In this document: positions 10,536-20,897 of the stretch, in pieces | How the letters are laid out: each line of letters starts with the position of its first letter | How positions within the stretch are numbered: position 1 is the stretch's first letter | Assembly (NCBI GenBank): GCA_025093985.1 | Contig: JACAAK010000021.1 | Coordinates: forward strand, 62,001 to 126,000 | Length of the DNA stretch: 64,000 bases | Reading direction: 5' to 3' | DNA from: Calvatia gigantea | Taxonomy: Eukaryota; Basidiomycota; Agaricomycetes; Agaricales; Lycoperdaceae | Translations under genes and position numbers: made by a program | Notes under the pieces: generated by a model | What the model was told of the DNA's origin: nothing | Databases searched by the model: none | Seen by the model: the letters and a program-made list of their open reading frames with translations, nothing else

Positions 10536-11565
10536 CAAAGAGTCATTCATTGGTGAGGAATGCAGCCTTCCATTCATCTCCTTCTTTGATCCTAATGTTG
10601 TTATACCCCCAAATAATGTCTAACTTGTTGAAGTATTTGGCTTTTCCTAACTTATCAATGACTTCTCTGATTCTTGGCAATGGGGTTTTATCTTTGATCA
10701 CCACATTTTTTAACCATTGATAGTCCTGGATCAGTCTTTTGGACCCATCTTTCTTTGGAATGAAAAAGATGGGGGCTACATATGGTGACTTTGATGATTT
10801 TATTTGTCCTAATTCAAGGTTTTCTTTGATGAATGCTCAAAGTTCATCTTGCTCCTTAACTGTCATGTTATATGTGCCAGCACTTATTTCTTTTGGGGCG
10901 TCATCTGTCAGGGTAATTTTGTAGTCCCATTCTATTTGTTCTGGGAGTTTGTCAAATGTTGTTTTGTTGAACAAGTGTGTGAATGGTTAGATATAGTCTG
11001 GTAGGTCTTCCAGTTTGGTTGGGTCTGGTTTATTTTCTTCTTTCCATAGGTCTCCAGTAATAGCTATACTTTAGATTCTATCAGTAATGTGAATGTTCTG
11101 GTACGGAAATTGACAGGTCAATGGGCATTGGGTGAACTTGATTTCTCCTGAATTCCAATCTACTTCTAGGTTGTGTTTAACCAGCTAGTCATGTCCTAGG
11201 AACACTTCTACTCTGTCTTGTAATTGTACAACCAATGCTTCAATTTTTTTGTTGTGTCCCTGGATGTCCATTTCAATTGTTGCCATTTCTGTTACTTTTC
11301 CTCCCTGGTTTGGTGTTCTGTCTGTATTTAGTACCAGAACTTCTTGTTTAAGTTTCCTTGTGGAAATACTTTCTTTATCAACTAGTCTCTTGTTGATGCT
11401 GCTGGTGGTGTACCTGGAGTTGACAATTATGTTTACTGTGATTGTCTTTTCTTTTGTCTGGATTTTTCCTTTTAGGTTTAGTTTGCACTTTTGTTTCTGA
11501 GAAATTGTGTAAAATTTGTCTAATATCCTAAATACAAGTTTCTTAACTCTCAAGGTAGCACCTAC
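10536..11565 (-). pseudogene. pol: Gypsy pol fragment: protease and N-terminal RT
   Basis: The retropepsin-like region runs from KLNLKGKIQT (near 11480) to QLQDRVEVFLGHD (near 11190). The catalytic Asp-Ser-Gly of the relatives is degenerate here (NSRYTTSSI). RT N-terminal sequence (FFIPKKDGSKRLIQDY type) follows towards 10700, with stops. Coding is cut at 11565, just where the gag-pol boundary should lie. Confidence 0.8.
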
Positions 11566-11885
11566 TGTTAGATTTGCCCCAGTCAGTAAGCAGTGACAGA
11601 GTTGTATTAGAGAGTGTATAGGCAAAGGTGGACTTAGAGCTGATGAAGTTTGGGTCATGTGACAACAGTCACATGACAGTTGGACTTGTAGCTGCCTGTG
11701 GATGCTTTGGAGGCCTTTAGTCTCTTACAGTGTTCCACAGGTGAGTAGAATAGTGTATCTTGTCATTTTAGTCTCTTACAGTGTTCCACAGTAATTGTGG
11801 AATTACTCCTTCAGTTCTCATCCAATACACTTCGTTTAACTGCTGTTATGTTCCCCTTTTGATCCCCTACGTGCACTGTTCAACA
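11566..11885 (+). mobile_element. Copia family-A LTR, 320 bp, no target-site duplication
   Basis: Starts TGTTAGATTTG and ends TTCAACA, matching the LTRs at 34355-34647, 41913-42209 and 43502-43793, including the two internal TTTAGTCTCTTACAG-type repeats. The flanks differ (CCTAC on the left, CCAGT on the right), and they belong to a gypsy and a LINE respectively. This LTR therefore sits at a rearrangement or recombination junction and is not a simple solo LTR. Confidence 0.8.
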
Positions 11886-14800
11886 CCAGTCCCGATCCAG
11901 AGCAACCCAGCAGGCAGGGTAGCAACTCAAAGCGCCGTCTAGACGGCGCCCAAGAAAGCAGCTTAGCAGGACGAACCTGCACTGCCACCCGGGGACCCCA
12001 CCCCCGTTGTTTACACCTCCACCCCCCGCGAAGCCCCCAACCAGGCCCAGGAAAGAAGCACCACCAGCCGAGGCCAGAAGCACCCCCCAGGGACCCAACC
12101 CCTGTTGCCTTACAACTTCTCCACCCAGTAGGCCAGAAGACCAGCAACCCCGCAGGAGCCCCCCGCACGCGCCAGCTCAGCCGATCCCAGCATCGTCTGG
12201 TCTGAACACAAAAGCCCCAGGGTTTGCGTTCAGAAAGTCAATCAGCTCACGAATAGTCTGAGGAGGTCTATCAAGTTTCCTTTTGTGGTTGGGACACCTG
12301 ATGAATATGTGATAGCACCCCTCGAGAGCGGCACCACATGAACAGCCAACACTTTCATTAGGAAAGAATCGTACTCGGTATGACCCAATCGGAGCATGAC
12401 CTGTGACGGCATGCACGGCCCTCGCACATAGCGAGTTAGAGCTGCTAACATGAGGGAGCCAGGGCCCACCAGAAAGGTAGGTCAGCTTCCCCAGAATAGA
12501 TGGATCCGCCCCAGAGGCGAGATCCATGTTGCTATGCCCCTTATAAGAAGAGGTAGAGTACAGCTGACACCATGACTCCAGAACATTGTCGACCGCCTCT
12601 TTGCGCAGGCGGGCAATAGAAGTAAACGGCCTCAGGCCATAAGTGACCTGAGGGAACGAGGTGACATGCTGGTGGACAGCATGGTGGAACTCCCACTTCT
12701 TGGAAGAAAGGACAGCAAGGAATTCAATGCCTCTCTGGGGATCCCCAGAGAGCCATTGTTTAAGCGCCACACACACCCCCTGGGACAGCATCTGCCCGGA
12801 ATGCATGGACGGATCAACTGCGAGCTTTGCCGATGCAATAGAATCGGTGAAGACGTGTATGAGCCTGATGTCATCCTGCTTGAGGGCAAGATAAATGCCA
12901 AGTGCAATGGCCATAAGTTCAGCATCAGGTGCTGTAACCCGGCCTGCCACGCGAGTGATCTCCCGGAGACACTCATGTCGGCGATAGACATGGGCAGACG
13001 AAACTGCCTGGAACTTGCCATGAAGCAGAAGACTTGCGTCCGTCGCCATGTGGACAATCCCAAGATCCTCCCTGCACTCCCTAAGGCGCGCGTCGAGAGC
13101 ATACATATGCGCGGGGTCGGTATTACCCTCCACATCGAGTTTCACCTCCATGAATGACACCTGGTCAGGGTGGCAGTCCATTAGGCGGTATCTGGGCCGA
13201 TTAATTGAGGCCATAGGCTCAAATTCCTCAACAAGGTTCACCAGGTTGGAGTCAGCCTGGATTAAGGAGCCTTTAGTCTTCTTGCAAACCGCAGGAGACA
13301 TAAGACTGACAGAGCGGGCATGCAGCTTAGCAGACCCAGAATACTCAGGGCTCATAAGGGCTCTAAGGGGATGATTAGGTGACAGGGTCTTAATCCTGTA
13401 GTCTGACCTGACAGCAAGCTTCTGTATATGAAGCTGGATAGGTATGAGACCTGCGAATGATTCTGTGGCCCCGGTAGGAGCAGTCTGGAATGCACCTGTA
13501 ATCCACAGGGCTGCCCGTCTCTGCATGACATTCAGGCTCTTAAGGGCCACCTTACAGCGGGAACCCTTGAAGAACCAGAGTTTGAAGCTGTATGTTGCAA
13601 TGGGTACAACACACAACTGATAGAGGAGGCGCTTCTGCATAGGCCGCAAGCCTCTCATGGAGTTGCCAAGCATTTTCATGGCTTTCACTGTAGACAGTGC
13701 TTTGGTAGAATAGTATTGAACATGCTCCTTAAATGTAAGGGCACAGTCGAAGTAGAAACCCAAATACCTCCAATAGGGCTTGGGTCGAAGCAGTGTATCA
13801 CCAGTGAATGGGGCAAAGCCTAGGTCAATTGGTAGATTATCATCCCCATGTTTGCAGGAGAAGTGAAAAACCTCAGACTTGTCATGTTCAAGTACCAAGG
13901 CGAAGCACTCAAAGAGCCTGAATATAATACCATATGCCTCCTTAAGAGCCACAAGGTTGGATTTCCAGTCCTTAGACTGGGCAATGATGGTGCCATCATC
14001 GACATATGACAGAAGAGTCGTCCCTAAGCGTGACGCCTCCCTGTCGAAAAGCCACATTAGCAGAGCTATGTATAAGGCTGACAGGATGGGGGAGAGGGCA
14101 GAGCCCTAACCTACCCCCATATCCGATGGAAACAGCCCGGACTTGAAAGAATCCCAGCAATACTGGGTCTTCCGTCCTACCAAGTAGTGTGCAAAGAACT
14201 CGACCAGCTCAGGGGCGAATCCTTGCTTGCGGAGTATTGCAACCAGCATATCATGGTGTAGAGATGGGAAGAACTGCGCTATGTCAAATGCCACAACACT
14301 AGTCCTGAGGCCCTTAGCCCAATCCACTCTTACGATGTAGGTCAGCATTAGGCCAGCGTCTTCAGTGGATCATTGGATCACACCTCCGAGCTGATTAGGG
14401 TGAAAGACCCCAAATTTGACAGAGTCAAACTGGAGCCTAGTCACGATCATTTTCTCAAATAGCTTACCCAGCGTATTGAGAAGAACTATGGGCCTAAAGG
14501 CCTTGGGCGTAGAATATGCAGGCTTACCTGGCTTAGGGATAATAACCGACATAGATTCTTTGAAATACTCTGGCCAGCAGCCTAGACAAATACAAGCACT
14601 AGCTAGACATACGAAGATCGGCAGGGCATCCCCAAGCATGATCTGTTTGAGCATCCTCCACGTAACATGGTCAGGGCCTGGAGCAGAGATCTTGGAGCAG
14701 GCAGACAGTGCATCCACCAACTCCTTGTCTGAGAAGTCAACCCACCCCCGCAGCAGAAGTGCAGGGAGCGGATCAATAATGGGGGTGTCACACTCACACC

Positions 14801-15763
14801 TAGAGGCGGAGTTGTAGGTACTGTGAAGGGCCTCCCAAAGGGAGTCCATAGTGTGACAAGGCTCCCCTTGGTAGGAGATAGCCTCACACGCCAACAACTT
14901 GCACGCCTTAACCCATTCCATAAGGTCCCAGGAGCACTTGTTGGTCTCAGCAATTTCCTCAATCTTCCCATCAAAGAATTTGTGCTTTTTAGATGCTACA
15001 ACGCGTCGAAACGCCTTCCAGTCTGCAGGGTCCGAAGAGTCCCTGTGGGCCCGCAGGGCGACAGTGCAGTCCTCATCCCACCAAGGCTGAGATTTTGCAG
15101 ATATGTGCACCTCCACAGTGTGGCAATGCCACGCTGCAGAGAATACCGACCCAATAGCCGATGCCAGGACATTAACATCCTGTGCTGAATTAAGGGGATG
15201 ATCCCAAAGACCATACACCCCTTCTCTGATCTCATCCAGGAACCGCAATTCTGCAGTCACTGCCAAGTTCTTGGGAAATGCCCTTCTGACATTTGTAATG
15301 TCCTCAGGGCAGATAGGGATCATGACAGACAGCGGATGATGGTCTGATGGGCCTGTCAGATCCGATCTGATCTGGGGACACATGATGCGCCACCTAAGAT
15401 CGGAGATAAAGACCAGATCAATCACCGATTGGTGTTTGGTCGGATCTCGAGGTACATGTGTAGAAGCCCTAGAATCTGGCAACCAGATCCCAAGGCCAAG
15501 GTCATTGGCAGCTTCCAAGAGCTGCTGGGTGGGTCAGTGGTGATGCAGAACGCTATCATCCCACTCATGCGAGTGGCAATTAAAATCACCTCCCATGTAA
15601 TGCATCTGGGGTAGAGAATCGCGCTTCTCATAGAGAAGCCTGATTGCAGTGTGCTCATTATCAGAATAAACATTCATGAAATGGCGTTCACGGCCATGAT
15701 TGAAGATGGTGACAACCATCACATCCCGGTGGTCAATGAGGTCCCTCCTTAGCGAGGGCCTCA
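11886..15763 (-). mobile_element. LINE-E: minus-strand LINE, truncated at both ends
   Basis: Runs on the minus strand from part-way into the APE domain (15763) to within the 3' UTR (11886), without poly-A. Both ends abut LTRs (15764 and 11885). It is highly similar to LINE-F, which lies in inverted orientation just beyond LTR3; positions pair roughly as x with 31006-x. Only a 290-nt remnant of the 3' UTR remains (11886-12176). Confidence 0.85.
12177..15763 (-). pseudogene. LINE-E ORF2 (APE, RT, RNase H), three in-frame stops seen
   Basis: One frame covers the whole length. Stops are TGA at about 15519-15521, TGA at 14370-14372 and TAG at 14106-14108 (Gln to stop in GVGQGSALS). The 626-codon stretch 12177-14057 is open and holds the catalytic YVDD (near 14000), RNase H motifs ATDAS, DAELMAIAL and FTDS, and the Cys/His tail. 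APE motifs GGDFNCHS (near 15580) and SDHH (near 15335) are present. This is one of the least damaged ORF2 copies. Two codons that are TGA in LINE-F are still CGA here (12978-12980 and 12375-12377). Confidence 0.9.
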
Positions 15764-16065
15764 GTGTTAGAATAAAACGGGGACGTCGTAGAGGTCGCCT
15801 GTGTAGCGCTGATGGGCTTAGTGCAGGTATTGGAATAACCAAATGCCGTTGTATAAGAGGTGTAACTCGACAAGGGAAATCCTTGTCAAGTAGCTAACTA
15901 TATACACTATCAACGTTTACTACAAAGTTCTGTATGAAACAAATGATATGAGGTTACATCATAAGTGAGTCATACATGACATCAGTGGAGTAATGACATC
16001 ATAAATGACGTCATCGATAAGAAGGGCGAGAATACTCCGAATAGTCTGATTATCCACTTCTAACA
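15764..16065 (+). mobile_element. LTR3-family LTR, 302 bp, at an inverted-LINE junction
   Basis: Begins TGTTAGAATAAAACG and ends TTCTAACA. It is the reverse complement of the 29352-29659 LTR family member. Unlike that copy it has no target-site duplication (CTCAG on the left, CAAGC on the right). Its flanks are LINE-E (minus) and LINE-F (plus), cut at different element positions, so the LTR marks an ectopic recombination or inversion point. No internal coding region of this family is in the window. Confidence 0.85.
15966..16013. promoter_or_regulatory. Cluster of bZIP-type sites in LTR3
   Basis: Four sites lie in 48 bp: TGAGTCA (15966-15972, Gcn4/AP-1 type), TGACATCA (15977-15984), TGACATCA (15994-16001) and the CRE palindrome TGACGTCA (16006-16013). 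The other LTR3 copy keeps TGACGTCA at 29435-29442 and TGATGTCA at 29447-29454. Yeast Gcn4 and ATF/CREB proteins bind such sites. That they act as an LTR enhancer here is inference. Confidence 0.5.
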
Positions 16066-18045
16066 CAAGCGCCCCTGGGACCTTATGGAATGGGTTAAGG
16101 CATGCAAGTTGCCGGCGTGCGAGGCTATCTCCTACCAAGGGGAGCCTTGTCACACTATGGACTCCCTTTAGGAGGCCCTTCACGGTACCTACAACTCCGC
16201 CTCTGGGCGTGAGTGTGACACCCCCATTATTGATCTACTCCCTGCACTTCTGCTGCGGGGGTGGGTTGACTTCTCAGACAAGGAGTTGGTGGATGCACTG
16301 TCTGCCTGCTCCAAGATCTCTGCTCCGGGCCCTGACCACGTTACGTGGAGGATGCTCAAACAGATCATGCTTGGGGATGCCCTGCCGATCTTCATATGTC
16401 TAGCTAGTGCTTGTATTTGTCTAGGCTGCTGGCCAGAGTATTTCAAAGAATCTATGTCGGTTATTATCCCTAAGCCAGGTAAGCCTGTATATTCTACGCC
16501 CAAGGCCTTTAGGCCCATAGTTCTTCTCAACACACTGGGTAAGCTGTTTGAGAAAATGATCGTGACTAGGCTCCAGTTTGACTCTGTCAAATTTGGGGTC
16601 TTTCACCCTAATCAGCTCGGAGGTGTGATCCAATGATCCACTGAAGACGCTGGCCTAATGCTGACCCACATCGTAAGAGTGGGTTGGGCTAAGGGCCTCA
16701 GGACTAGCATTGTGGCATTTGACATAGCGCAGTTCTTCCCATCATTGCACCATGATATGCTGGTTGCGATACTCCGCAAGCAAGGATTCACCCCTGAGTT
16801 GGTTGAGTTCTTTGCGCACTACTTGGTAGGACGGAAGACCCAGTATTACTGGGATTCCTTTAAGTCCGAGCCGTTTCCATCAGATGTGGGGGTAGGGCAG
16901 GGCTCTGCCCTCTCCCCCATCCTGTCAGCCTTATACATAGCTCTGCTAATGTGGCTTTTCGACAGGGAGGCGTCATGCTTAGGGACAACCCTTCTGTCAT
17001 ATGTTGATGATGGTACCATCATTGCCCAGTCCAAGGACTTCTGAGGTCTTTCACTTCTCCCACAAGCATAGGGATGATAATCCACCGATTGACCTGGGCT
17101 TTGCCCTGTTCACTGGTGATACACCGCTTCGACCCAAGCCCTATTGGAGGTATTTGGGTTTCTACTTCGACCGTGCCCTTATGTTTAAGGAGCATGTTCA
17201 ATACTATTCTACCAAAGCACTGTCTACAGTGAAAGCCATGAAAATGCTTGGCAACTCCACGAGGGGCTTGCGGCCTATGCAGAAGCACCTCCTCTATCAG
17301 TTGTGTGTTGTACCCATTGCAACATACAGCTTCAAACTCTGGTTCTTCAAGGGTTCCCGCTGCAAGGCGGCCCTTAAGAGCCTGAATGTCATGCAGAGAC
17401 AGGCAGCCCTGTGGATTACAGGTGCATTCCAGACTGCTCCTACCGGGGCCACAGAATCATTCGCAGGTCTCATACCTATCCAGCTTCATATACAGAAGCT
17501 TGCTGTCAGGTCAGACTACAGGATTAAGACCCTGTCACCTAATCATCCCCTTAGAGCCCTTATGAGCCCTGAGTATTCTGGGTCTGCTAAGCTGCATGCC
17601 CGCTCTGTCAGTCTTATGTCTCCTGCGGTTTGCAAGAAGACTAAAGGCTCCTTAATCCAGGCTGACTCCAACCTGGTGAACCTTGTTGAGGAATTTGAGC
17701 CTATGGCCTCAATTAATCGGCCCAGATACCGCCTAATGGACTGCCACCCTGACCAAGTGTTGTTCATGGAGGTGAAACTCAATGCGGAGGGTAATACCGA
17801 CCCCGTGCATATGTATGCTCTCGACGTGTGCCTTAGGGAGTGCAGGGAGGATCTCGGGATTGTCCACATGGCGACGGACGCAAGTCTTCTGCTTCATGGC
17901 AAGTTCCAGGCAGTTTCGTCTGCCCATGTCTATCGCTGACGTGAGTGTCTCCGGGAGATCACTCGCGTGGCAGGCCGGGTTACAGCACCTGATGCTGAGC
18001 TTATGGCCGTTGCACTTGGCATTTATCTTGCCCTCAAGCAGGATG
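16066..18045 (+). pseudogene. LINE-F ORF2, part 1 (end of APE linker, RT, start of RNase H)
   Basis: Begins within the APE-RT linker and covers all of RT. Damage includes TAG at about 16168-16170, TGA at 16634-16636, a deletion of about 89 bp at 17035 just after catalytic YVDD (which shifts the frame), and TGA at 17937-17939 where LINE-E has CGA. The RNase H ATDAS motif is present (near 17875). Coding is interrupted by the G0 insertion after DAEL (near 17990) and before FTDS. Confidence 0.88.
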
Positions 18046-18675
18046 TGTTACGAACTTACCACACCCCCGGACTCTCTGCATTGACGTATTAACCTTCCGT
18101 ACAGACTTTCCATTCTTCTTCCTGTATACCCCGGTCCGTTCTTTATTTATTTATCACATGTACTTCTACCTTCGCTTCTTATGATTCATTCTGAATCATG
18201 TTCCTGTTTCACCTTCATCTTTTCCCACCATCGTACTTCTCTTTACCTGACTCCGTCTTCTTATGACTTGTACTCGTTCTTCTATTCATTTCACCTATCC
18301 CTATGATTCCTTAGATTACCAATTAACCCGTAGTAGTTCTCATTGACTTATATCTACTTACTACGTAATCTCTCATCTCTTATTCGTAGCTAGTATATAA
18401 ACCTTAAGTAGTACTTTGTGTTACTTTAGGTTATTCTAGTAACAAGCTTCCTTATCTTCGCTCGTCTGCTACAAGGCTAACAACCTTGGGGACTGCAGTG
18501 ACATTTAACTCGGACTTCTCAGGCAAGCGCGAGCTTCTACTCGAGGGAGCAATCCGAAGCCTGCACAGAAGTCATTGAGACTTGTCGAATACATACTCCT
18601 GGGCTATAGCGTTGAACCTCTCCCTGAGTGGAGACGATCCGGGCCCGGTTGCGAAGTAAGGTAACGCACGTAACA
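18046..18675 (+). repeat. G0 5' LTR (630 bp)
   Basis: Begins TGTTACGAACTT and ends CACGTAACA. It contains TATATAA at 18394-18400 and the probable transcript start near 18427. It carries four extra bases (ACAT, near 18590) relative to the 3' LTR and the solo LTR at 34808. Confidence 0.95.
18394..18437 (+). promoter_or_regulatory. G0 core promoter and predicted self-primer (TATA to transcript start)
   Basis: TATATAA (18394-18400) lies 34 nt upstream of AGGTTATTCT (18428-18437). That decamer is the exact complement of AGAATAACCT (18678-18687), found 2 nt inside the 5' LTR boundary where the primer-binding site belongs. In Tf1/sushi-type elements the first ~11 nt of the RNA fold back onto the PBS and prime minus-strand synthesis. 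Transcript start by position is inference. Confidence 0.6.
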
Positions 18676-18677
18676 TA

Positions 18678-18687
18678 AGAATAACCT
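18678..18687 (+). promoter_or_regulatory. G0 putative self-priming primer-binding site
   Basis: AGAATAACCT, 2 nt after the 5' LTR end, pairs perfectly with 18428-18437. The site does not begin with TGG, so it does not look like a site for a tRNA CCA 3' end, which supports self-priming. Confidence 0.6.
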
Positions 18688-18824
18688 CCACCCTCCTTTC
18701 TCTCGTTTCTATATGACTCCAGTCTCTTACGGCCAGCTTCTGCCGACTATCCCTCCGTCCAGTTGACGTTGAGAAGCCTTCCCGGTAATAGGGTTAAGAA
18801 GAGTGGAACTTCGGGTCCACTGAT

Positions 18825-20897
18825 TTGTTTATCTGTCCTCCGCCAAGTAGCGTTGAGAAGAGCGGGCCTGGTTACCGCTATCTATCTTTCTTCACCACGT
18901 CGCGAAAAGGGAAACGTCCCTTACACCCTCCTTCCTCATCTCCAGAACGATCATTCCATACACCAACCCAACATTCATTCGAATCTCCTACTACTCCCCC
19001 GCCTAAACAAACTCATCAACCAGAAGGACCTTCTGCACCATTCTTAGAAAGGATTTATCATACCCCACGCACTAGATCACAAAAACCGAAACTACTACAA
19101 GAATTACCAGCACCTACTAGAAAATCCACCGAGCTTGAACCACAGAAACCAAGACAAAGTGGCAAATTCGACTATTTTCGACCCGATTCGCCCGAGCAAG
19201 GTCCACCTCAAGAGTCACCGCCACAGACACCGTCCAGAGCTGTATCCCCTTCCCAATTCGGAATCGAAAACCCCCACATCTTACCATCCGTCCTTGAAGA
19301 CGACGAAGACAACGAGACGTTCCATCAGCTGCCCGAACATCCATCTGACCTCCAAGACATCCTCAATCGAGAAGGAACCCATCTTATATACACTCCAGAC
19401 ACCCTCGAATACCCAGATATCCCGGGTTTTGAATCACAAGAACCAATTCATCCAGAGATCGAAGGCATGGCTACTTCCACTCAAACGCAAACTGAAACAA
19501 ATAATGAACCAACCAACCAACCACCACCTCAATCAGGAGCTACAACTCCCATCTTCGGAATCGGACGAAGAACACCCGGAGAAGATCCTCCCCATAGAGG
19601 TCGACAAGGAAGAGCACCCTCTCCCTCCCCTCCCTCCTCACGAAACTCCAGCCATGGTCCATCCACTCCGTCCTCTTTCTCCATTGGAAGAGAAGGAGGA
19701 GGTCGACGAAGACATCGTACCCCAGCCATTCAATTTGTAGGAAACGATGGGAATTCGAAAGAAATCGGACAAAAGCCACCAAACTTCGATGGAACAAACC
19801 CCCGATTTAAAACCTGGTGGATGCTAGTCAAAAACTATCTCGAAATGAACCCTAGAGCATTCACGGACGACCAGCGACAGATCAGATTCGTCCTCGGCCT
19901 TATGGTCGAAGGGAAAGCCGGATCCTGGTCTGAACAATATTATAAAAGCCGAATTACCGATGCCCGTGGAAAACCCATCCCTTGGAGATACTCTACTTTC
20001 GAAGAGTTCGAAATCGAAATCTTGAAACACTTCACTCCAGTAGATGAACAAATCACTGCACGAAGACAATGGTACGAATTGAAGCAAAATAAGTCCTCAG
20101 CAGCAGACTTTAATCTCGAATTCCAACGCCTTGCATCTATCGGAGGAATTCAAGACAATGAAGCATTAATTGAACAATATAAACGAGGACTCAATCCTAA
20201 TCTCGCAAGAGAAGTATGGACTAGAAAAGAAGGACCACCCGAAACCATTGCTGAATGGTATACCGATGCAGTACGACGAGACTCAGTCAATCGTCAAGCC
20301 GACGCAATGTGGCCTAGAAACTTCCCTCGAAACCCAACCCCCTACCAACCACCCCGTTTCCAACCAACCTACCACACTCGTTTTCAACCAAATCGCCAAC
20401 CTGCACGAACCATACATGAAGTACAGGCAGAACCTCAAGACCCCTACGAACCACCTTACGAAGACGAAGAACTGTATCCTCCAGAGCAAGACTACACTCA
20501 AGAAGGCTATGACTTGGATGACCCGGAATTACAATTAAACGCTGTATTTACTGCTGAGCAAGTCGCTCGCTACAAAGCTGGGAAATGCATAGGCTGCGGA
20601 AAATTTGGACACCTTATCAGCAATTGTCCAAATCCTGACCCAAACCTGTCCAAGGAAAAACCACCTCCTAGACGACCCCACCCGCCACAAAGAAGATTCA
20701 TGCAACCACCCCGTTATGCGCAACCCTCACAACCTCAAGCTTCCAGGAATTACTCCGGTGCCGCTCCAAATCAAACCCGAAAGATCTCTGCACTCGATAT
20801 CCAAGCAATGATCAGAGAACTCCCAATGGACGAAAGAATGGAATTCAGAGAAGCATATATCTCTGATCCAACGCTCAAGCCCTTCGGGGATTTTTGA
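18825..20897 (+). CDS. gag: G0 Gag (capsid/nucleocapsid), start uncertain
   Basis: Gag forms the particle and binds the element RNA. The frame is open from 18798 to the TGA at 20895-20897. The first in-frame ATG is at 19467, giving 476 aa. The ~215 upstream codons look protein-like but have no ATG, so a non-AUG start or a spliced 5' exon is possible. The N-terminal half is Pro/Ser-rich. A Ty3-type capsid core spans about 19800-20290 (WWMLVKNYLEM, RFVLGLMVEGKAGSW). One zinc knuckle, CIGCGKFGHLISNC (CX2CX4HX4C), lies at 20587-20628. The gag stop overlaps the start of pol, which is in the -1 frame. Confidence 0.85.
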   Translation: MFICPPPSSVEKSGPGYRYLSFFTTSRKGKRPLHPPSSSPERSFHTPTQHSFESPTTPPPKQTHQPEGPSAPFLERIYHTPRTRSQKPKLLQELPAPTRKSTELEPQKPRQSGKFDYFRPDSPEQGPPQESPPQTPSRAVSPSQFGIENPHILPSVLEDDEDNETFHQLPEHPSDLQDILNREGTHLIYTPDTLEYPDIPGFESQEPIHPEIEGMATSTQTQTETNNEPTNQPPPQSGATTPIFGIGRRTPGEDPPHRGRQGRAPSPSPPSSRNSSHGPSTPSSFSIGREGGGRRRHRTPAIQFVGNDGNSKEIGQKPPNFDGTNPRFKTWWMLVKNYLEMNPRAFTDDQRQIRFVLGLMVEGKAGSWSEQYYKSRITDARGKPIPWRYSTFEEFEIEILKHFTPVDEQITARRQWYELKQNKSSAADFNLEFQRLASIGGIQDNEALIEQYKRGLNPNLAREVWTRKEGPPETIAEWYTDAVRRDSVNRQADAMWPRNFPRNPTPYQPPRFQPTYHTRFQPNRQPARTIHEVQAEPQDPYEPPYEDEELYPPEQDYTQEGYDLDDPELQLNAVFTAEQVARYKAGKCIGCGKFGHLISNCPNPDPNLSKEKPPPRRPHPPQRRFMQPPRYAQPSQPQASRNYSGAAPNQTRKISALDIQAMIRELPMDERMEFREAYISDPTLKPFGDF

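Larger units (their letters stand above)
9638..11565 (-). mobile_element. Gypsy fragment (protease to RNase H), no LTRs of its own
   Basis: This minus-strand internal piece is related to Gypsy-1 to -3. It covers pol from the protease N-terminus (near 11565) to the start of RNase H (9638). It is truncated on the left by LINE-C and on the right by a copia LTR at 11566, and is split by a solo LTR at 10231-10535. It has many stops and is probably one of the oldest layers here. Confidence 0.85.

Noticed and set aside
19135..19740. A 201-codon frame overlapping G0 gag
   Set aside because: It lies in the Pro/Ser-rich, stop-poor part of gag and lacks recognisable features; the gag frame is longer and ends in the capsid and knuckle.
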